The notes under the pieces were generated by a model, which worked only from the letters and a program-made list of their open reading frames with translations, did not search any database and was not told the origin of the DNA. DNA of 64,000 bases from Camelus bactrianus (Eukaryota; Chordata; Mammalia; Artiodactyla; Camelidae): positions 5,425,001 to 5,489,000 of the forward strand of contig NC_133556.1 in NCBI RefSeq assembly GCF_048773025.1. Direction: 5' to 3'. Both the position numbers and the translations under genes were made by a program. Shown piece by piece: positions 1 to 22,200 of this stretch (the first letter of the stretch is position 1; the number at the start of each line of letters is the position of its first letter).

Positions 1-778
1 AAATTTCCATAGGAGAATTAAGAAAATCAGGAAATAAAATGAAAGTCATTAATTCAATGAATATTGAGTGCCTAGAATGTGCCAGGCACTGTTTAATTTT
101 AAATATTATGCATTTAAATGTGACTCAAAGCATTTCAGGCTTGGTCCAGGCGAAAGGCTGCTGACTCAGGCAGAAAAATGCTCACACAGTTGAGCTTCTG
201 ACAATCATGCTATGCTAAGGTGTCAACATTGGGAGACCTGAGGGCCTCGAACTCCAGGGACAGTTCTCCTATCAATACATTTACTGATACCTGGAGCTAC
301 ATGGAGCAGACTGCTACAGACCTATGCTGGAACACCGGGAAAGGGAGAGGGATTTTCCAGTCTCCCAGTGCTTATGAGATAAAGACCACTATGGAGTGGA
401 GATCAATAATTGTAAGTCCTGTAAGCAGTAGTTCCTACTGCTACTTTTTAAGCTCACTGATCCTTCCAGATATTGGTGCCTTTAAAAATCAGTCTAAGTT
501 CAATATATTTCTTTTTATTATGTTGTGTTTTTCTGTTCATTATGTTCATGCTTTCTTTTAAATCGAGCCTATCCATAATAATTATTTTACAGTCCTTGTC
601 TTAAACCCCACAATTTCTGTACTTTCTGGATCTTTTTTTTTATTGACTTTTTATTTTTCTGGGTTCGGATTACTTTTTTTGCTTTTTTACATATCTACTT
701 ATTTTTGATCAGATGCTAGACATTATGAATTTTTCATTGTGTATTAGAGTTTGTTGTCTTCCTTTAAAAATCACTAGA
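1..778. other. Intergenic sequence, no gene seen
   Basis: No coding region is supported here. Bases about 48-110 read like the antisense 3' end of an old L2 element (a 'tattgagtgcct...tgtgccaggcactgt' pattern). The rest is AT-rich with no motif I recognise. The 113-codon open frame at 220-561 has no domain, no codon signature and no splice context, and I treat it as chance. Confidence 0.5.
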
Positions 779-1338
779 ACCATACAATCCAGAAATTCCA
801 CTTCTGGGTAAGAACCCCAAAGAATTGAGAGCAGCAACTCAAACAGATACTTGTACATCTGCTCTTGTCATAGTATTATTCACAAAAAACAGAAAGGGGA
901 AGCAAGTGTCCTTGTCGGATGAATGGACAAATGGTGGTCTACATACAATGGAATATTATTCAGCATTAAATAGGAAGAAAGTTCTGGCAAATGCTATAAC
1001 ATGGATGAACCTTGAAAATGCTACGCCAAATGAAATAGGCCAGACACAAAAGGATAAACACTGTATGGTTCCACTTATATAAGTTACCTGGACTAGTCAA
1101 ATTCATAGAGACAAAGTGGAAGGCTGGTTGCCAGGCGCTGAGTGGGCGGGGAAACAGAGTTAACTGTTTTTATTACTGTTCAGTGGGTGCAGAGTTTCAG
1201 TTTGTGAAGATGAAGAAAGTTCTGGAGATGGGCCGTGGTGGTGGTTGCACAACAGTGTGAATGTACTTAGTGCCACTGAACTGTACACTTAACAAAGGTA
1301 AATTTTATGGTATGTGTATTTTACCAGTAAAAGCTTTT
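779..1338 (+). repeat. LINE-1 3' end fragment
   Basis: The stretch follows the well-known L1M 3'-terminal sequence: 'cagaaattccacttctgggta', then 'atgaatggacaaa', 'caatggaatattattcagca', 'acatggatgaaccttgaaaa', 'agacacaaaag', 'catagagacaaagtggaa', 'ggttgcacaac' and 'ctgaactgtacactt'. It is sense-oriented, strongly diverged and 5'-truncated. The open frame at 825-1082 is only this repeat. The subfamily (L1MA/L1MB class) is inferred from memory of the consensus. Confidence 0.85.
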
Positions 1339-2300
1339 CTTTCCTGGCAGTTCAAGTTACCTTCAGCTGGATTCTTTCAAGGCTTGTTTTGAAGCTTTGT
1401 GAGGGTGCGTCACCCCCAGGAAAGGTGAGATCTTGGCTTGAAAGCTGGAGCAAGTCTCGAGGCCCTCTGGGCCTGTCTGGCGCTTTTACTCGGCCTTTGT
1501 CCTCTGTGTGTCTGCTCAGCGCCTCGGGGGCTCAGGGAGGACTCTGTCATGGCTGGTCAGGATGTGAACATCCCCAGCTGTGTGTGAGCTCTGGGGATTG
1601 TTAGCTTCTATCTTCCTGCTCCTTCTTTGCCCGGCATTCGCTCTGTCAGGAGCAAAGTCAGGAGGACCCTTATGGAGATTTCTGGAGCTTTTTCTGTGTG
1701 CGGCTTCTAGCTGTCTAGGATTCTGCTACCCAGACCCCGCTACCTCTGCCTCCTTGAACTCAAATCTCTGTCTCCACGTCTCAGAGAGCCTGCTGTGGTC
1801 TGTGGGATCCCCCTCCCCTGCACTGTGGTCTGGAAAGTGCGCCCAGTTAGAAAGTCAGGGCAAACGCAGGCCTCACCCGACTTGTTTCCTTTTCCTCGGG
1901 GGTCATGGGTCTGCACTGACTGTTGTCCAAGGTCTGAAAACAGTTTTTCATATCTTCTGTCTGGTTTGATAGTTTTTTTAAGGGTCTAGTCAGTCAGTCC
2001 AGTTGTAGTAACTGCATCAGGGTTGGAAGAGGAAACTCAGTATAATTTTAACATGCTTTTTTTTTTTTTAAATGAATGCACTCAAATTTTTTATACATTT
2101 AAATTCCATTTGCACTTTCTTAGTGAACTGTCTGTAATTGAATTTGGATGTTTTTCTCTTGGGGTATCAGGCCATGGATTTTGGTCTCAACATCCCTGAC
2201 ACTTGCTCAGTATTTTCTCCTCTATTGGTCGAAATGTAAAGATAGGAAATGGGGACGGAGAAGACATACTCTTACCTGAGGACACCTGGGCTATCTATCC
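1339..2300. other. Non-coding stretch, probably old repeat
   Basis: No gene is supported. Bases around 1960-2040 ('tctggtttgatagttttttta...') resemble an antisense LINE 3' region, but I cannot place the family. Open frames at 1314-1604 and 1580-1969 lack any domain signature. Confidence 0.35.
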
Positions 2301-2689
2301 AACACCATGCCGTTCATCCCAGGGTAAAGGAAGACAGTAGGTAGCTTTGCTCCTGTGGTATCTTATTCACAAGACAAGTCACCTTTGGGTGATTGATTAT
2401 TTCCTTTGCCCAGTGTAGTTGCTTATGATCAAGGAAATCTAATCTTATAGAACTTTCCCCTGTCAAACCATTCCTGAGCTGTGGGTTTTCTGGTGCAGTA
2501 CTTAAAAGATCAGAGCTGCCGTCAAACCTCCTGTGCACAGCACTGGGAAGTTTTCTCTCCCAGGTAGATGCGGTAATGTAAAATGAAGCTAGGGCCACAC
2601 ATCCAGGATTTGCAGGGTCTCTCTCCCGTGCATCAAAAAGGTTATGCTGAAGTTGGAAGCCTCACACCCGTCGCACTGTAGGGGCTCTC

Positions 2690-3095
2690 CTACAGTTGGT
2701 TTCTCTGGTGCACGGTGAGGCGTGAGCTTAACCTGAAGCCTTCCCCGCACTCCCCACAAGGACAGGATTTCTCCTCACTGTGGCCCCCTGGTGGTGATGA
2801 GGGTGCTGAGCTCTGCCTGAAGCTTTTTACCACTCTCACTCTTTTTATGGTTTCATTTGAGTGTTGGTTCTCTGATGAACCTTCTGGGTGATACAGGTAA
2901 GGTTTTCTCAACTCAAGGCAATGATATGGCCTCTCCCTCATGTGGGGCATGGTGAGGCATTAGCCAGAAGTAAAGTTATTCTTACACTTGCCGCACACTT
3001 AGAGCCTGTCCTGCGTGTGGACTCCCAGCCCTTGTCTGGCTGAAACTTTTCCCACATTCCTTACATTGGTAGGGCTTCTCTCCAGCATGGTCTTC
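2690..3095 (-). pseudogene. Relic of a C2H2 zinc-finger gene
   Basis: Read on the minus strand, about 3095-3040 encodes an H-x-GEKPYQCKECGKSFSQ finger start. About 2775-2690 encodes a second finger, CGECGEGFRLSSRLTVHQ, in another frame. Between them lie damaged linker and finger remains with stops and frame changes. Both fingers are typical KRAB/SCAN-family C2H2 units (C-x2-C, F, L, H). No KRAB or SCAN exon is seen nearby. It lies just downstream of the FAM200A relic on the same strand, and could be a decayed copy from the surrounding zinc-finger cluster. Frames further left (to about 2314) may contain more eroded fingers, but that is weak. Confidence 0.7.
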
Positions 3096-3523
3096 TGCCG
3101 GCACATCAGAGCTCTGCCAAGATTTTAAACAGAAAAGACCCCACAAAAACTGCCATGGGGCATAAGGACGATGCTTGTGCAAACCTGTATCTTACAGCTT
3201 GGCCAGAGGCCAGTCAGGAGCCATCATCAGTCAGGAGCCAAACAGATCTTGATGCTGGGCAGGGGAAACCAAACAAAGCAAGCCTTAAGGACACAGAGAT
3301 GAGACTTGGTCTCTCTTGCCTCCATCCTGGCCGGTTTGGATTCTAGTTCATGGGACCCACGTGACTCCCAAACCAAACCACCAACCCCTAACACTTCTCT
3401 GGAACTGAAATGGACAGTTTCAGCAGCTGTTCTCAATATAGCTCGAAATCATGCATGCAGAACACAATTACGCAGTGCTCAAATCTGTCAGAAGCTCGTT
3501 GTTTCCCTGCTTCCTTGTACAGA

Positions 3524-4993
<1,470 letters not shown>

Positions 4994-5130
4994 TCAGAGA
5001 ACTGGCTCACTTGATCCAGACAAGGTCTGTCTGCAGGACTGTCCTTTCTGTTCTAGACGTTTTATGAGAGCAAGTTTTGCTCTCCCGCGGGGTAGAAAAA
5101 TTTAATAGCAGTATTAAAAAGTAACCTTGT

Positions 5131-5258
5131 TTTGTTTTTTTTTGGGGGGGGGTAATTAGGTTTATTTATTTATGCTTAGGGCGGTACTGGGGATTGAACC
5201 CAGGACCTTGTGCGTACTAAGCATGCACTCTACCAGAGCTATACCCTCTCCTCCAGAT
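5131..5258 (-). mobile_element. Camelid tRNA-derived SINE, antisense
   Basis: Reverse-oriented SINE: the poly-T/G-rich tail comes first, then 'ggtactggggattgaaccc', 'aggaccttgtgcgtactaag' and 'ctctaccagagctatacc', the complement of the tRNA-like head. The 9-bp sequence TAACCTTGT occurs at 5122-5130 and again at 5259-5267, a good target-site duplication. It is a retroposon, not a tRNA gene. This family is the main clue that the host is a camelid. Confidence 0.9.
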
Positions 5259-5267
5259 TAACCTTGT

Positions 5268-7080
5268 ATTCCTACACTACTAACACCTCATCCATAAAGA
5301 CAGCTCACTAAATCCAGTGGTGTGACAGTGAATGTTGAGTGACTGTCATTCCTGTTAGTTGTGTACCAGGCAGATTCAGCACATTAGTACATTACATACA
5401 CAGCTCATCTAATACACATGGAAACCTCATGAAGTACACATTACTATTCCTAGTTTAAAAGCTGAGAAAGAGTAAATCATGTGTCTAACAACATAGTGTA
5501 GTGGGTCCCGCTGTTACACCCAAGTCTGAAGCCCAGAGTCCTAACTAAGCTGCTACATTGCCATCTAGTCACTCTTTTTCAGTCCATGTGCTGCCGCAGT
5601 GAGCATAACCATCTAGTCACTCTTAAAAAGTGACCACCAAAGTAGGGGGCACAAGACTATTCACTATTCAGGGGAAAAAAATTAAACCTTGCATTTGTAT
5701 TTTAAAAATATTTAAACCCATTTAAGCTTTGATAGCCATCTTAAAGCATTTACGTTCTCTGCCATCACTTGTGCTACTGGTCCCATCTTCCAACAACTGT
5801 ATTTTCTTTGCTCATTTTCATTCGTTGTTAGTGATATTGATATTGTCTGAAAATCTTGTTCTGTCTCAGATATTTTAAGATCAAGCAAAAGGAAACTTGG
5901 TTTTTGACATCTGGGTCAAAGATTTAAAAGTGGAGGATGGGGAAAAACACTCCTAGAGGCCCTCCCTCCCAGCGGCAATAGGAATTAAAATGATGGGACC
6001 CCAAGGAAGTGAAACTCAAAAATACAGGACTGAGGTCAGGATCTGGACAGGCCCTCCTGGGGAGTGTTTTCTTACTCATACTCTGGGCAAGTAGCAGCAG
6101 ACTGGGTTTTACTTTATATTTCCTGAATGATCACAGTACCAATCATCTCTTGACTTTATGCTCATATGTCTCCATCCCTAGTTTGGTACATATTTTGATA
6201 GCTTTCACCCTGAAATTTAATTTTTAATGCTTTCATGCCTTATCTCAACTAGACTACTCCTCAAGAATAAAGACTGTCTTTTGTTTTTATTGTGGCCCTT
6301 AGGTCACTTAACATAGTTCCTTGCAACCAGGAGATATTTTTAAAAAATCTGTTTGAATAAATACAATGTCAACATTTTTTTGCCCATTTGTAGAAAGTTC
6401 AATAAATTCATTATAGGCCTGGTATTTCAAAACTTGCAAGGGCATGTCATTTATAAATTAAGAGATTCCACTGCATTAAAATTGTCAGGTTACTTATGAA
6501 ACATCTGAGGAAGAATGGGAAGAGTATTATAGAAGTGCAGGTTTAAAATACAGAAATAAATATTGCGTCCATGGGTAAGTTACTTATATGTCTCCTGTTA
6601 CACTGTGTAATGAACCTATCTCCAGCAAAGAGGAAGAACACTTAATTGATCTGCTTGAAATACATTCTCCACAACTTATTTATTGATTGCATATGATCTG
6701 TTTAGTACAGGTTTGTATAACCGTTTTCTTTGGTCCTCTGCTACTTAACAGCCTCTCTCAGTAATGAAAGCATCTTTGTGTATGCTGGTGGCACTTCAGG
6801 AAATGGTGATGGGGCACTAGCTGGATGGTTCAGTTAATTTCCCTTTATCAGTGAATATCCAAGTTGGAAGGGCCCTTTGAGACAGTCTAGTTTATTTTAC
6901 TTAGGATAAATATGAGACTTGCTGTTTTGTTTGATAAATATGAGACTTTGGTGAGGTTTGGAGCATCCGCTAATGAGTGTCAGAGAGTGTGTGGGTGACC
7001 AGTTTCATGGCCCAAGGAAAGCAAATGGGGACAACTGGGGGGCACAGAAATTAGACTAGGGTCATCTGTCCCTCTGGGGA
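5268..7080. other. Intergenic, with old MIR and L2 pieces
   Basis: No gene seen. About 5385-5560 resembles antisense MIR ('aacctcatgaagtacacattactattcc...'). About 6215-6362 resembles the L2 3' end ('aataaagactgtcttttg...ttgaataaat'). The remainder is unassigned AT-rich sequence. The 72-codon frame at 6009-6227 has no support. Confidence 0.5.
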
Positions 7081-7089
7081 GAAAACCGA

Positions 7090-7560
7090 GAATGAGGCGG
7101 CGCAGTTGGGGCTCGCAGGCTGCCTCTTCCCGGTCCCACAGGGATCTCATCTCATCCCAGCCCAGAAACGGAAACGGCGTTCCCTTCCCGCCTGTATCCA
7201 AGGCCGTCCCTCCGGGGCGACTGCGCTTCCTACGGCCGAGGCTGGGACGAAGGCCGGGAACACGGACCCGCCACTCGGTTTGAGGACGGTAGTGACGAGG
7301 GGGATCGCGGAACACGGCCGTACACATCCACCTGTGTCCCCGCCCGTCCTCCCCGGCCGGACCCACGTCTCACCGTGAGCCCCGGCGAGATCTGGGGTGC
7401 TGGGACAGAACAGGGAGGTGACTCTGGGGATTAAAGGGCAGGGGACGTGGACCCAGACCCAGGTCCTCCGCTCGCCAAAACCCAGAGTGTCACAAAAACC
7501 GGAAGTGCGTCCACACCCGCCTTCCGGGCCTGCGCCGCGCTTCGCCGTCCTCTCTAGGAA
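7090..7560. promoter_or_regulatory. CpG-rich promoter-like segment
   Basis: GC-rich sequence dense in CpG, standing out from AT-rich surroundings. A possible minus-strand splice donor (CACG|GTGAGA) lies around 7368-7377, so it may be the first exon and promoter of FAM200A, whose body lies downstream on that strand. Overlapping open frames on both strands (6980-7378) are a by-product of base composition. Assignment to FAM200A is inference. Confidence 0.5.
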
Positions 7561-10380
7561 AGTGGGAGGGCTTCACAACCATGTTCCCCAGTCGCTGGGT
7601 CTGGCTTTTGGGAGCCCTTTCCTTCGCTCATCCTTTTCCATCCTGGAAAAGGGGGGTTAAGTTTCCTTTGATACCATCTTACACAGATACTTATACAATT
7701 CTCCTTTTTCTCCTGATGCCAGTAACCGTAATAATTCTAGTTAGTTACTATCAATAATAGTGATTGTCTGTGGCAGAGGAACTGAAAGAAAAACGTAGAC
7801 AGAAGGTCACAGTGAAGTCAAGGGTGAATGGTTTCACAAGACCGACATGGTTGGGTCTCCGGGGACTTTGATTATATATTACTTGCATGGACAGTATTTT
7901 CAAGTATTTGTTCAGTAGGCAACAGACAACTCGGTCCAATATCAGATAGTTGTAAGATTCTGAGCTTGGCTAATGTTCCCAGGTAGTTTTCAGAGTGATC
8001 ATAATGAATTACTATAGTAACACGAATTTGAGACATTTCTGTTGTCAAAATATTATCACAATAACTACATCTTTTACTAATACCTCACCTTTTATAAAAC
8101 AGTAACGAAGATCTGACATGACTCAAGCTCTGAGGCAAGCTTGATGGCCACAATGGAAAGCCCACAAAAGGAACAGCCACCAACTACAGAGGCCACCAAT
8201 GACTAGGTGGTATTCTGACTAACCTTCCCAGCTCTGAATAACGTTCCACCTCATGAGGGCTGACCTTGCTGTGGTTGCCACCGTTTTCTCCTTCTCCGTG
8301 ACTCTTCCATGATCTACTTGAGTAGCTCTTTGCTCCTTTACCACTGGCTGGCCACCTGACCTGTGGTCCTCTTAGAAGACATTGTATTCCCAGAACTTCT
8401 TCCTCCAGATACTTCCTCCTATTTCCTTCCAGTGTTGCAAGTCATCTTTAAGAGCATTGTATTGTGCATTGTATTTTGTCTAAACCTGCCCTCTCCCCTG
8501 ACCCCCTTCCCTACGTTAAAGTGCCTAAAGGGTTCAGGAAGGTAGGTTATTGAATGCAGCTGGCTGGGTATGTTTTTGTATTGATGTGTGTGTGGAAGGG
8601 ACTGTAGGGGGCATTTATAATAACTCTATTCTTTGCCTACTTATATACTGGCACAAGGCTAAGGTGGGCTGGTGGTATTCTCAGTTTCCAGTTCAGCAGA
8701 CCACTTTATGTAGCTCCTAGAAGAAATGTTCTTCCTAAGACCCATAACCCAGTAAACTCTAGATTGGAGACAGGAAGCACAAATTCCACAATTGGGTTAC
8801 TGCTTAGGATAGCAATAGGGGCCACTCCTGTTTCCACCCCTTGGTTCCTGTATCCACGTAGTCCTTCTATTGGAGACACATTACTGCATATATGTTATTG
8901 GTTTAATGCATATATTGTATCCTGGAGGACAGCTCCCCAACTTTGCAAGGTGCTGTATCATGTATCAGCAATTTAGCTGAGTCTTCAACATGCCATTCCA
9001 TAGTTTGATCATGCTAGCTGCTTCTGGGAGATAAGTAAGTACCACGAGTTCTGTGGTTAAAAGATCACTGTCACACCTCTCTGACTACAAAATAGGTTCC
9101 TTGGTTTAAGGTATGTCCAATGGGTAAGCCATCTTGGAAGCCCTCAGATGATGGTGCTGATGGAGGCAAAGCAGTCAGGGAAGACAAACCCGTATTCAGA
9201 TTGTGTATCAATTCTGGTGTGATATTTTCCTTCTTTTGTATCCATGCCTAGTGCAGGGGTGGGCATGTGGGAAAGATGTGTTCAATCCCTTGGGAATAGT
9301 TGCTCATACGTTTTCTTTAAAGCAATATAGTTTAAGTTCAAAAGCACAAATTTTGAGTTGGTTGTTTCCACCTGTATTATCTGAAGAATGGTTGAAAGAA
9401 AATTTTGCTCAAGGGCAAAACAGTGGCTACTGCTTCTTACTAGTCTTTGTTAGGGATTTGTGCCTATTGGAGGGAAGGGGTCTCTTAAATGGGTGCTTCC
9501 TATGGTCCTCTCGCTGGAGGAAACTGCTGAGTCAGCTAAAACTTAGACACAAAGGCACCACTGTCATAGTTTGCTCATCTCTGTCGCAGAAATGCAACAC
9601 TCTGCTAAGAGGTACAGCTTGTGGGGAAATGGTGACTCAGGAAAGAACTTCAAACCTATAGCTATCCTAGAACATTAGAAGAGCCTGAAATGGTGCCCCA
9701 GTTCTTAAGCTTGTCTTACAGAACAACAGCGAGCTGTCCAACAAGCAATTGACCAAGCGTTTCATTTTCTTTTTTTTCTAAGCAGTGCGTTTTCAATCTG
9801 TGATGCTGACACCACTGTGAACAGACAATGTAGCTAAGAGCAATTGTGTTATGGTAGGAAGTTGCTTTAGATCAATGCTACCCAAAGAAGAAAGAAAGAG
9901 CAGTTATATCAGAATCTCCCAGGGGCTCATGTGGTTTGAAAAAGCGTATTGATTTTCACTTGATTTTTCTTATACTTAATTGGAAATGTCAAGTATCATT
10001 AAAGGATAATATTTGCCTTGTGAGCTTAAATAAAGGAGTAGTATCTAAAGTCCCTTCCAAATCACTTTTTTGATTTTTTAGGCGCTTGCCAGTCTAGTTC
10101 CACCACAGGACAACACATTCTCTAAGGATCCAGGACGTCATAATGCCCTAGGGTCTTGTGTTCTAGCCCCGCGCCGGCCTGTCCACCTGCTCCGTGCTTT
10201 ACCCATCCCTGCTTCCTGTAGTCCAGTCTTTCCACCAGGAATGCAGCTCTCTTCCAGTCTGTTTCCTTCTTCCACTCCAAGTGCTGAACGCCCACACCTT
10301 CCCCCAAGAACCCTGGTAGATTCCGATCTCACGATTTCTGTGGTCCTCATATCACCGAAGCACCTTCAACTCTTCGCTTT
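7561..10380. other. Intergenic, mostly unassigned old repeat
   Basis: No gene is supported. The block at about 8640-9720 reads like part of a long, old interspersed element (possibly antisense internal sequence of an ERVL-type fossil), but I cannot confirm the family and see no intact part. Open frames at 9203-9661 and 8764-8976 have no recognisable domain. Confidence 0.3.
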
Positions 10381-10389
10381 AAAAATCAG

Positions 10390-11300
10390 CATATTTTGTA
10401 CCCCTGTGCTAGTTCCCGACCGGCGGACCCATGGAGGTCGGACCATTAGGTCTGCATGCGTCCTCGTCCCCGACAGGCACCCAGGCGGGAGGGCCACCAT
10501 CCGCGGGGTGTTTCGCGGGTTGGCTGGAGCCAGGGAAGGGCCAGCGGGGGCGCTTTCCCAGGTCCGGGGCTGTCGCGGTCATTACCGGTATACTGGCTAC
10601 AGAGCAGCCAGCGGGATCAGCAGGAAAGGTGAGGCCGACAGAAGGGGAGTGAAAAAGCCTCGCAGAAGAGCCTCCTCAATTCCCTCATCCGGGGCCCTCA
10701 TCCGGGGCCCTCATCCGGGGCCCTCATCCGGGGCCCGCCCTGCCCCCGGTCATCGGACTCCGCCTCCGGAAGTACCACAGAGAAGCGCAGGCCTCCAAGC
10801 GGTCTAGAGCGACCCTCGAGAGGCTGGGGCGGCCCCGCGAGTCAGGGTGTCCGCGACGGGACGGCCGCCTGGCCCGCCCCTCCGCTCGGGTGAGTCCCCG
10901 GAAGCCGTTCTGGGGTCGCGGTGGGCCAGCGCCTTGTTTAGCACCCCCGGGAGAAGAAAGAGTCGCCCGGTTCTGGCTGACGGTGGCTCCTGTCTCCGGG
11001 AACGTGCGGGGCCGGGGTGCGAGGGCCCGTTTCTCTTCAGTCAGGGTTCGTCCGGACGCCCCGCGGACTGAGGGCCGAGCCATCCGGACCCGGTGACCGT
11101 GCCCTCCTGTGAGCTGGGTTTCTGTGGCGCTCCTCGCCCTTTTGGGACCGTGTCTTGACCTCACAGGGAAGTGGGAGGAGGGCATTGCCAGGCGAGGCCT
11201 TCTGAGGACCGGGCGCCAGGGCCCTTCCTGACCGTGTGGAAGGGGGTTGGAACCCTGTGGCGTCCTTGGGAGTGAAGGACAACCGGTCAGACCTGTTTGA
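10390..11300 (+). promoter_or_regulatory. ZNF655: CpG island and first exon of ZNF655
   Basis: Dense CpG sequence just upstream of the ZNF655 coding exons. A consensus donor (CTCG|GTGAGT, GT at 10890-10891) marks the likely end of a non-coding first exon. The acceptor of the first coding exon is the 'caccccacag' ending at 11841. No TATA box is evident, as usual for KRAB zinc-finger promoters. The long open frames here on both strands reflect GC content only. The transcription start is not determined. Confidence 0.7.
10682..10733 (+). repeat. Four perfect 13-bp tandem repeats
   Basis: The unit CCCTCATCCGGGG occurs four times head to tail without a mismatch (10682-10694, 10695-10707, 10708-10720, 10721-10733). 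It sits at the upstream edge of the ZNF655 CpG island, within about 210 bp of the inferred first exon end. Each unit contains the CpG-bearing palindrome-like core TCCGGGG. Confidence 0.95.
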
Positions 11301-11856
11301 GTCGCAGCCCTTCCCTGGGTTACTGTCAGGATCAGGGGAAAGGCCTGCCTACCTAGTCTGAGTTACTGCAGGGGCTGACCCCCGAAGTGGAATTATTAAT
11401 CAGGCCCGTTCAGTAATTCAAAGTGGGCTGACACAGTGTTTACCACGTAATTCCTGAGAGGCCAGCTTTTTAAAAAATGAGTAATCGGAACTAGCATGTT
11501 TCTCTCGGTACATACTTGAGCCTTGAAAGAAGTTTGTACATTTTAAGTATTTTAAATTTCCACACAAATTTTTATTAAATTGTACTTACTTGATTTTTTT
11601 TTTAAATACCACACAGTCTGAATTAGTGGAGTTCAAATAAACTTGCATACTCGGACCATATGATTTGGTTCTTAAATATTTGAATAATCCATTTTTCTTT
11701 CTGCTGTTTATTTTAGGTGGTTAATCAGCTATTTTCGTTAAGTATCTACAGTGTGTGAGATAACTTTGCAAAGTCCTGAGGCTGTAAAATGATGAGCTGT
11801 TTTAACTTATGACAATCATTTCTCCTGATCTCACCCCACAGTCCTTCAGAACAGGG

Positions 11857-21680
<9,824 letters not shown>

Positions 21681-22200
21681 GAGCTCACACCAGGGAGAAA
21701 TCGTGTGTGGACTGAATGTGGTAAAGCCTCAGTCACAGCTTAGCCTTTATTCAGCATTGGGGGATTCACACCAGAGACCCTTTGAATGTGACAAATGTAG
21801 GCAGGCTACTAGTCAGTGTTAAACTCTTGACACCTGCAAACCCAAACCAATGAGAAAACCTACAGATATATTGAATGTGATAGATGCTTCATGCTATTTT
21901 CGTACCTTGGTCACCATTGGAGGATTCATACTGTAAAAAAATTCCATCTCTGAAATGAATGTGAAAAAGCCTTCAGTCAAAGAAACTACCTTGTTGAGCA
22001 TCAAACTCATTCCATGCAGAATACCTACGAATGTAATAAATGTGTATGTGTGGGAAGATTCAGCCATATTCCAGCCATTCAACATCGGAGTCTGTACCCA
22101 AGAGAGATCATTTGGGTATAGTAAACGTGACAGATCTTTCAGTAGGAGTTCAAGTCTTTTCATCAGAATATCCACACCAGACCAGAAGCTGATGTAAATG
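21681..22200 (+). pseudogene. Eroded zinc-finger tail behind ZNF655
   Basis: Past the ZNF655 stop the sequence still resembles C2H2 coding units, in shifting frames. Examples are FECDKCRQATSQC near 21780-21820 and NECEKAFSQRNYLVEHQ near 21955-22005, followed by a TYECNKC finger start and further damaged units to about 22190. The tail is interrupted by stops and frame changes and is presumably 3' UTR of ZNF655. It shows that the ancestral array had several more fingers than the present protein. Confidence 0.8.

Noticed and set aside
825-1082. 85-codon frame
   Set aside because: Entirely inside an L1 3' end.
5131-5258. tRNA-like head of the SINE copies (also 27664-27763 and 49872-49956)
   Set aside because: Box A/B-like text comes from the SINE; followed by a SINE body and tail, it is not a tRNA gene.
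8640-9720. Possible retroviral-type fossil
   Set aside because: Only a general resemblance to old ERVL internal sequence; no LTR or named part could be supported, so it is not listed as a defined element.
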